In this document: positions 56,914-64,000 of the stretch, in pieces | Numbering within the stretch: position 1 is the stretch's first letter | Layout: every line of letters begins with the position of its first letter | DNA from: Arenimonas daejeonensis | GTDB taxonomy: Bacteria > Pseudomonadota > Gammaproteobacteria > Xanthomonadales > Xanthomonadaceae | Length of the DNA: 64,000 nt | Assembly: GCF_007993735.1 (NCBI RefSeq) | Contig: NZ_CP042453.1 | Location: 2,480,001 to 2,544,000 of the forward strand | Reading direction: 5' to 3' | Program-made: the position numbers and the translations under genes | Notes under the pieces: model-generated | The model's database searches: none | What the model was told of the DNA's origin: nothing | What the model saw: only the letters and a program-made list of their open reading frames with translations

Positions 56914-58636
56914 GCCTCTGGCGCGAACGGGTGGCACAACATTTCCACCCGAAACTGGCCACCGTGCTGCGCGAGGGCTACCGGCTCGGCGACCTTCGCG
57001 CCGACAGCATCGCCGGCCTCACCGTGGCCATCGTCGCGCTGCCCCTGGCGATGGCCCTGGCCGTGGCCAGCGGCGCGGATCCCGGCACGGGCCTGGTCAC
57101 CGCCATCATCGCCGGCTTCCTGATCTCGGCACTGGGCGGTTCGAGGTTCCAGATCGGTGGGCCTACCGGCGCCTTCATCCCGATCGTGTACGCGATCATC
57201 GTCAGCCACGGCTTCGACGGCCTGGTGCTCGCGACGCTGATGGCTGGCGTCATCCTGGTGGCGGCGGGCCTGCTGCGTATCGGCACGCTGATGAAATACC
57301 TGCCGCAACCGCTGGTCACCGGTTTCACCGCCGGCATCGCGGTCATCATCTTCGCCAGCCAGATCAAGGATCTGCTCGGGCTGCAGACGCCCCAACTGCC
57401 CGCCGAGTTCCTGCCCAAGCTGGCGGCGATCGGCCAGCACCTGGACAGCTTCAACCCGTGGGCGCTGGCCATGGCCCTGGGCTGCGTGGTCATCATTGTC
57501 GGCACACGCCGGCTGGCGCCCACCGCACCGGGTTTCCTGTTCGCCGTGGTCATCAGCGCGATCGCCACCGTGGCGTTCGGGCTGCCGGTGGACACCATCG
57601 GCTCGCGCTTCGGTGGCATCCCCAGCGCCCTGCCCACGTTCGCCGTGCCCGACATCGGCTTCGCGCGTTTGTTCGAACTGCTGCCCGCCGCGCTCACCAT
57701 CGCCTTCCTTGCCGGCATCGAATCACTGCTGTCGGCGGTGGTGGCGGACGGCATGACCGGTCGCCGCCACCGTTCCAACACCGAACTGATCGCCCAGGGC
57801 CTGGCCAACACAGGTTCGCCCTGTTCGGCGGCCTGCCCGCCACCGGCGCGATTGCCCGCACCGCGACCAACATCCGCGCCGGCGGCCGCACGCCGGTGGC
57901 CGGAATGCTGCATGCGCTCTTCCTGCTCGCCTTCGTGCTGTGGGCGGCAGGCCTGGCGAGCTACGTGCCGATGCCGGCGCTGGCCGGCGTGCTGGTGGTG
58001 GTGGCCTGGAACATGAGCGAACACGGCCACTTCCGCCACACGCTGCGGGCGGCGCCGCGCGGCGATCGCCTGGTGCTGGTGCTCACGTTCCTGCTCACCG
58101 TATTCGTCGACCTCACGGTCGCGATCGAGGTCGGAATGGTGGTGGCGGCGTTCGCCTTCATGCACCGGATGGCGCAGATGGTCGAGGTCAGCTCGGGCGT
58201 GAAACTGATCAACGACGAGGCGGATGACGATGCCGGTGTTGCGGTTCCCGAAGAGGACCAGCGAGCCGAGCTGCCACCCGGCGTCGAAGTCTTCAGGATC
58301 AGCGGACCCCTGTTCTTCGGCGCCGCCAACCGGCTCGACAACCTGCTGGACCAGATGTATTCCAAGCCGCGCGTATTCATCCTGCGCATGCGCCAGGTCC
58401 CGCTGGTCGACGCCAGCGGCGTGCACTCACTGCAATCGCTGGCCGAACGTTGCCGGCGCATGGGAATCATATTGATCGTTTCCGGCCTGCAGCCGCAGCC
58501 GTTGAAAGTGATCCGGCGCATGGGTGTTGTCGAACGCCCGGGCGAACTTCACTTCGTGGCCGACTTCGCACAGGCCCGCGCCCTGGCCGAGTCCCTGGGC
58601 GGGAGTTCCCTGATCCGGGACGTCGCCGGGGTCTGA
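56910..58636 (+). CDS. SulP family anion transporter with STAS domain (one apparent frameshift)
   Basis: About 575 residues: ten or more membrane helices ([73 protein letters not shown]) and a C-terminal STAS domain ([37 protein letters not shown]). One base is lost near 57823 (NTGS to [10 protein letters not shown]). Substrate among sulfate, bicarbonate and dicarboxylates cannot be decided; no carbonic anhydrase adjoins. Confidence 0.9.
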
Positions 58637-58685
58637 GCCCGGGCGGGAGTCGCCAGCCCGGCCTCCGGCGGGCAGAATGCGGCGG

Positions 58686-59504
<819 letters not shown>

Positions 59505-59566
59505 ACTGGCCGACCCGGGGCGGCCTGGGCTAGCATCGGTTCCAACATCCACGTGGAGCCACCCCG

Positions 59567-60323
59567 ATGCGCAGCGGCAACCCGGCCCTGAACCAGAACA
59601 CCTTCCTCGACGTCGGCAGCGGCCAGGTCGTCTCGCGCGCCGATGGCGAAGTGATGACGCTCAACGGCACGGTCAACAAGACCGGCTTCATGCTGCTCCT
59701 GCTGGTGGCCATGGCCGCCTACACCTGGAGCCTGTACACGCCGGAGAATCCGGGTGCCGTGATGCCCTGGCTGCTGGTCGGCGGCATCGGCGGTCTGATC
59801 GTCGCCATCGTCACGGTGTTCAAGAAGACCTGGTCGCCGGTCACCGCACCGCTTTACGCCGCGCTCGAGGGACTGTTCGTGGGCGGCGTCTCCGCGATGT
59901 TCGAAGCCAGCTTCCCGGGCATCGTCATGCAGGCCGTCATGCTGACCATGGGCGTGCTGGCCGCGCTGCTGATGGCGTACAAGAGCGGCCTGATCAAGGC
60001 CACCGAGAACTTCAAGCTGGGCGTGGTCGCCGCCACCGGCGGCATCGCCGTGCTCTACCTGATCAACTTCGGCATGCAGATGTTCGGGTTGGGGCATGGG
60101 CTTCATCCATGAATCCGGCACCTTCGGCATCCTGTTCAGTGTGTTCGTGGTGATCATCGCCGCGCTGAACCTGGTGATGGACTTCGACTTCATCGAGTCC
60201 GGCGTCGAAGCCGGCGCCCCCAAGTACATGGAGTGGTACGGCGGTTTCGGCCTGGTGGTGACGCTGGTGTGGCTGTACCTGGAAATCCTGCGCCTGCTGG
60301 CCAAGCTGCAGTCGCGGGACTGA
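59567..60323 (+). CDS. Bax inhibitor-1/YccA family membrane protein (one apparent frameshift)
   Basis: About 251 residues, seven membrane helices. NGTVNKTGFMLLLLVAMAAY, LYAALEGLFVGGVSAMFEAS, IVMQAVMLTMGVLAALLMAY and, in the second frame, FIHESGTFGILFSVFVVIIA with DFDFIESGVEAGAPKYMEWY, the BI-1 C-terminal signature. An extra G in the GGGG at about 60089 splits it. Role of bacterial BI-1 proteins is unsettled (calcium leak, FtsH link). Confidence 0.9.
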
Positions 60324-60344
60324 ACCCGAAGGTGCACCCGGCGG

Positions 60345-60364
60345 GGCCCGGCACATGCCGGGCC
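60345..60364. terminator. Hairpin after the BI-1 gene
   Basis: Perfect 8-bp stem GGCCCGGC / GCCGGGCC with ACAT loop, 21 bp after the stop; only TT follows, so termination is uncertain. Confidence 0.4.
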
Positions 60365-60398
60365 TTCGCTCCGATGCATGCACCGCTTTGAGTACGCA

Positions 60399-60982
60399 AT
60401 GAAAAAGTCCTGAACGTGGGCGGCAACACCAAGGCGATCGCGCTGCCGCCCCAGTACGCTGATTTCGAACACCTGCTGCTCGACATCGACCCTTCCGGAT
60501 CCCCGGACATCCTCTGCGACGCCCGGCTGCTGACGACGCTGGAGCCCCGGCAATTCGATGCCATCTACTGCTCGCACAACCTCGAGCACTACTACGCGCA
60601 CGACGTACCCCGGGTCCTGGCCGGATTCCAGCACGTGCTCAAGCCCGGCGGCTTCGCCCAGATCCGCGTGCCGGACATGCATGCCGTGATGAAGATGGCC
60701 CTCGAGAAGGGCCTGGACATCGAGGACACGCTCTACACCTCGCCCTCGGGACCGATCAGCGTGCTGGACGTGTTCTACGGCTATGGCGCCGAGATCGAGC
60801 GCAGCGGCAACGAGTACTACGCCCACAAGACCGGGTTCACCAACAAGTCGCTGCAGAAGGCCGTGCAGAAGGCGGGGTTCACCCGGACGTTCAGCGGGCT
60901 GGGGAATCTTGAGGTCAACATGCTGGCATTCAACGGGGAACCGGATGCGGAAACCCGTCGCCTGTTCGGGTTGCCAGCGTAG
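60399..60982 (+). CDS. Class I SAM-dependent methyltransferase-like protein (one apparent frameshift)
   Basis: About 194 residues. The repaired start reads MKKVLNVGGNTKAIALPPQY, reached if the A5 run at 60402-60406 is really A6; otherwise translation could begin at GTG 60416. HLLLDIDPSGSPDILCDARL, FDAIYCSHNLEHYYAHDVPR and GGFAQIRVPDMHAV follow methyltransferase_11-like order: acidic SAM loop, HNLEH, then a strand. Substrate unknown. Seventeen bases after the divergent-looking leader there is no clear Shine-Dalgarno. Confidence 0.75.
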
Positions 60983-60989
60983 AACGGGT

Positions 60990-61552
60990 ATGAGGAAGAC
61001 CGATCCTGCCATCGGATTCAAGGCAAGGCTCGTCAAGCCGGCGGCGCCGGCTGGCAGGGTGGCCTGGAGTTTATGGTCCTGCCCGCGGCCGCCAGCGCCA
61101 GGCTGCCCACGCGAGGCTCGACCACCGTCGAAGGACATCTCAACGGCCAGCCTTTCCGGGCCGTGCTCGAACCCGACGGCCAGAAAAGTCATTGGCTGAA
61201 GGTGGACCGGAAACTGCGCGAGGCGGCTGGCGCCGAAGTGGGCGACACCGTGGTGCTGGAGATCCGCCCGGCGGCAGAGGAAATGGAAGCGAAAGTTCCG
61301 GCCGACCTGCGCAAGGCACTGGCTGGCGCGCCGCCGGCCAAGGCGCTGTGGAAGGACATCACGCCGGTGGCGCGGCGGGACTGGATACTTTGGATCACCT
61401 CGGCCAGGAAGCCGGAAACGCGCGCGCGGCGGGTCGCCAACGCCTGCGACATGCTGGCCTCCGGCAAGAAGCGCGTGTGCTGCTTCGACCGGTCAGGGTT
61501 CTACAGCAAGGCCCTCGGTGCACCCGAGGCGGCGGAATCCAGCCCCAGATAA
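60990..61552 (+). CDS. DUF1905 / YdeI-type protein (one apparent frameshift)
   Basis: About 187 residues. N-terminal DUF1905 barrel (GFKARLVKPA, then GLEFMVLPAAASARLPTRGS and TVEGHLNGQPFRAVLEPDGQ) and C-terminal YdeI/OmpD-associated helix domain (ARRDWILWITSARKPETRAR, VANACDMLASGKKRVCCFD). One base is missing at about 61044, so the shorter ORF starting at 61073 lacks the first strand. Its end overlaps the convergent TetR gene by 52 bp. Confidence 0.78.
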
Positions 61553-62163
61553 CGCTGGAACAGCGTCGCCATTTCAGCGGTGAAACGCTCGACGCCCAGC
61601 CCGGGCGGGATGCGATCCATCAGGATCGCGGTCTGCAGGGTCTGCAGGGTGGTGAACAAGCCCAGCGACAAGGCCAGGGACGGCGCCGGATGGCGGATCT
61701 CGGACTGGCGCTCCGCCAGCCAGGCGTGAATCGCCCCCAGCAGTTCGGCGGCCTGCGCTTCATTCGCGCTGCGGTCCGACGACTGCCAGTGGCCGATGAC
61801 CAGGGCGCGGATCAGCTTCCGCTGCTGCACCTGCGCCTCGGCGAACACGCCGAGCAACCCGTGGATGCGGCCGGCCAGGTCGGTGCCTGGCCATTGCGGC
61901 TCGGCGAAGAATCCCTTCAAGCGCTGGAACTGCTGTGCCTGTACCCGCTCGAGCACCAGCGGCAGCAGCGACGTCTTGCCCTGGAAACGCTTGTAGATGG
62001 CTCCGATGGACACATGGGCGCGCTCGGCGATCTGCTCCATGGTGATCGCCTCCACGGGCCCCTCGGCGAGCAGCGCCTGGGTGGCGGCGAGGATGCGTTC
62101 CTGGGTCAGCAGGCTGCGTGGCTGCCTTGCCGGCAAGACAGCCTGGCTTTCGCGTCTGGCCAT
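61501..62163 (-). CDS. TetR family transcriptional regulator
   Basis: 220 residues. N-terminal helix-turn-helix at about 15-62 (SLLTQERILAATQALLAEGP, ITMEQIAERAHVSIGAIYKR) and an all-helical ligand domain. ATG 62163. Divergent from the CPBP protease gene with 103 bp between them, so that gene and itself are the likely targets. Confidence 0.9.
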   Translation of the reverse strand: MARRESQAVLPARQPRSLLTQERILAATQALLAEGPVEAITMEQIAERAHVSIGAIYKRFQGKTSLLPLVLERVQAQQFQRLKGFFAEPQWPGTDLAGRIHGLLGVFAEAQVQQRKLIRALVIGHWQSSDRSANEAQAAELLGAIHAWLAERQSEIRHPAPSLALSLGLFTTLQTLQTAILMDRIPPGLGVERFTAEMATLFQRYLGLDSAASGAPRALL

Positions 62164-62194
62164 GGTCGGGTCCGGAAGCGCCGCGGATGCGGTC

Positions 62195-62227
62195 GCGGAA
62201 AAGTATATGGCCGTTCTCTTTCTCCGC
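62195..62227. promoter_or_regulatory. Possible TetR operator/promoter in the divergent gap
   Basis: Imperfect dyad GCGGAAAAG ... CTTTCTCCGC around an AT-rich AGTATAT centre, the only AT-rich patch in the 62164-62266 gap. Suggestive only. Confidence 0.25.
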
Positions 62228-62266
62228 CGGCACGCTGCAGGCCACTCCCCGTCCCTGTAGCCCGCC

Positions 62267-62913
62267 ATGCCACGCCAGATCCTGATCGTCGCCGCCGTGT
62301 TCCTCGCCGCCCTGTTCGGCCTTCGCGCCATCGGAGTGCCGATGTCCGGGCCGATCGCGGTGGTGCTGGCCTGTATCGCGGCCGTGTTGTCGCTGCGTTC
62401 GACCGGCGAGGACTGGCCGTCGCTGGGGCTGGTGCGTTCGTCCCTGCCGCGCACACTGCTCACGGCGCTCGGCGGCGCCGTGCTGGGTTACCTCACCGCG
62501 GCGGTCGCGGTCGTGGTGACGACCCAGGTGCTGGGTTGGCCGCCGATGCAATCGGGCCGGCTCGGTGCCATCCAGGACAACCTGCCGCTGCTGCTGGGCA
62601 TGCTGGCGATCGCCTGGAGCACGGCGGCCCTCGGCGAGGAACTGCTGTTCCGCGGATTCCTGCAGGGCCGGCTCCAGGCGATGTGGGGCGGCGGGCAGCG
62701 GGCCGGCCTGCTGGCCGTCCTGGTGCAGTCCCTGGCCTTCGGGCTGGCGCACGCCTACCGGGAATGACCGGCATCGTGGTCACCGGCTGCATCGGCCTGG
62801 TGTTCGGGCTGTTGTACCTGCGCCTGCGTTCGTTGTGGCCATTGGTGATCGCGCACGGCCTGGTCGACACGATTGGCCTGGTGGCGCTGTATGCCGGGCT
62901 GATGCCGGCCTGA
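62267..62913 (+). CDS. CPBP family intramembrane metalloprotease (one apparent frameshift)
   Basis: About 215 residues, several membrane helices. Conserved motif 1 GEELLFRGFLQGRL (EExxxR), motif 2 FGLAHAY and motif 3 IAHGLVDTIGL. A lost G near 62760 (GGG for GGGG) separates AHAYR from GMTGIVVTGCIGL. CPBP proteases include prenyl endopeptidase-like and bacteriocin-related members; the substrate here is unknown. Confidence 0.87.
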
Positions 62914-62931
62914 GGACGCCGCCGTGGTCCG

Positions 62932-62958
62932 AAAAAGGGCGCCGGAAGGCGCCCTTTC
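62932..62958. terminator. Bidirectional terminator between the CPBP and isocitrate dehydrogenase genes
   Basis: GGGCGCC, loop GGAA, GGCGCCC with five A before and three T after; serves convergent genes. Confidence 0.8.
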
Positions 62959-62976
62959 ATGTCCCGGAAGAGGACT

Positions 62977-63988
62977 TCAGCCGGCGGCGCGCGCGGCGAT
63001 CGCCCTGGGCGAAGCTCTGCGTGGTGCCGGTGCCGCCGAGGTCCGGCGTGAGGTTGTCCTTGGCCGCCATCGTGTCGACGATGGCCTTGCGCAGGCGGCC
63101 GGCCTCTTCGACCTTGCCCAGGTGCTCGAGCATCTGGACCGCGCCCAGCAGCAGGGCCACCGGATTGGCGATGCCCTTGCCGGCGATGTCCGGCGCCGAG
63201 CCGTGCACGGCCTCGAAGATCGCCGCCTCGGTGCCGATGTTCGCGCCCGGGGCCAGGCCCAGGCCGCCGACCAGACCGGCGCAGAGGTCGGAGATGATGT
63301 CGCCGAACAGATTGGTGGTGACGATGACATCGAACTGCTCGGGCTTCATCACCAGCTGCATGCAGGTGTTGTCCACGATCATCTCGTTGCACTGGATGTC
63401 GGGGTACTCGGCGGCGACGCCGCGCGCCACCTTCAGGAACAGGCCCGAGGTCGACTTCAGGATGTTGGCCTTGTGCACCACGGTGACCTTCTTGCGGCCG
63501 ACGCGGCGCGCCAGGTCGAAGGCGTAGCGCACGATGCGCTCGGAACCGCGGCGGGTGACCTTCTGGGTGAGCGTGGCGGTCTCGCCGTCGGCGGTGAGGT
63601 TCTGGCCTTCGCCGATGTAGGCACCCTCGGTGTTCTCGCGCACCGTGATCAGGTCGATGTTCTCGTAGCGCGACTTGGTGTTCGGGAAGCTGATCGCCGG
63701 GCGCACGTTGGCGTACAGGTCGAAGCGCTTGCGCAGCTCGACGTTGATGGACGAGAAGCCCTCGCCGACCGGCGTGGTCAGCGGCGACTTCAGGGCCACG
63801 CGGTGGCGATGGATGGCATCGAGGGTGGCGGCGGGCAGCAGTTCGCCCTGCTTTTCGTAGGCGGCCAGGCCGGCTTCGACGAAGTCGTACTGCAGGCCGA
63901 GCTTGAGCGCGTCGAGCACCTGCAGGGTGGCATCCATGATTTCCGGGCCGATGCCGTCGCCACGGATCACCGCGATGGTCTGGGTCAT
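62977..63988 (-). CDS. NAD-type isocitrate dehydrogenase (one apparent frameshift at the C-terminus)
   Basis: Beta-decarboxylating dehydrogenase, about 336 residues. RGDGIGPEIM, substrate loop SSINVELRKRFDLYANVRP (Ser/Asn/Arg pattern of isocitrate rather than isopropylmalate enzymes), NLFGDIISDLCAGLVGGLG, and HGSAPDIAGKGIANP. The Asp-Ile after HGSAP, where NADP enzymes have Lys-Tyr, points to NAD. An extra base at about 63003 (CCCTGGG) shifts the last ten residues; corrected they read AIAARAAG and stop at 62977. The uncorrected frame would end at 62957. Confidence 0.88.
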
Positions 63989-64000
63989 AAGGTGTTGTTC

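Noticed and set aside
62957-63988. 3-isopropylmalate dehydrogenase (LeuB) as the identity of the last gene
   Set aside because: The substrate loop has the Ser/Asn/Arg pattern of isocitrate enzymes and no leucine genes adjoin.

Overview
The window is 64 kb of very GC-rich bacterial chromosome, densely packed with housekeeping genes. Gene content and order point to a gammaproteobacterium of the Lysobacteraceae/Xanthomonadaceae. The evidence is the rpoE-rseA-mucB-rseC-degP-lepA-lepB-DUF4845-rnc-era-recO block, S-methyl-5'-thioinosine phosphorylase in place of classical MTA phosphorylase, a NAD-type isocitrate dehydrogenase, the G/C-box REP-like hairpins, and TAGAAT-like -10 boxes. I cannot name the genus. 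There is no rRNA, CRISPR array, transposase, phage or plasmid gene; one tRNA-Glu(CTC) is present.

Layout. 1-2.5 kb (minus): a tightly coupled salvage/recycling operon (CYTH protein, nagZ, hpt, thioinosine phosphorylase). 2.5-3 kb: a gene-free stretch with two nested palindromic elements. 3-7.1 kb (minus): rlmD, a ydbL/ydbH pair and a REP-like doublet. 7.2 kb: an orphan REC-HPt protein. 7.8-17.3 kb (minus): the sigma-E envelope-stress cluster running into protein export and RNA processing. 17.5-19.5 kb: a FadB/FadJ-like protein. 19.6-20.3 kb: the most unusual stretch, a roughly 650-bp imperfect inverted duplication whose two terminal hairpins share a 20-nt loop but have different, internally compensated stems. 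20.3-33.7 kb: lytic transglycosylase, HerA-like ATPase, LemA/DUF2207, greB, ABC exporter, rimO, dcd and small envelope proteins. 33.9-38.3 kb: mrp and metG diverge, followed by rsxA-rsxB. 38.3-46.5 kb: the classical nnrD-tsaE-amiC-mutL operon (plus DUF1684 and TraB/GumN genes) diverging from queG. 46.5-51.6 kb (minus): pcnB-folK-panB-panC-pgi. 51.7-56.5 kb: tRNA-Glu, ferredoxin, the dapA-bamC / gcvR-bcp divergon and phoH. 56.6-64 kb: a small XRE regulator coupled to a SulP transporter, thiD, a BI-1 protein, a methyltransferase, a YdeI-like protein, a TetR regulator, a CPBP protease and isocitrate dehydrogenase.

Annotation caution. About 36 single- or double-base indels interrupt 29 genes, nearly all of them essential or conserved (lepB, era, rnc, metG, mutL, panB, pcnB, queG and others). 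In each case the two reading frames join into a normal protein. Roughly sixteen of these indels lie in or within a few bases of a CCWGG site. I read them as sequencing/basecalling errors, possibly linked to Dcm-like cytosine methylation, not as pseudogenes. For those genes I give the full repaired span and say where the break is.
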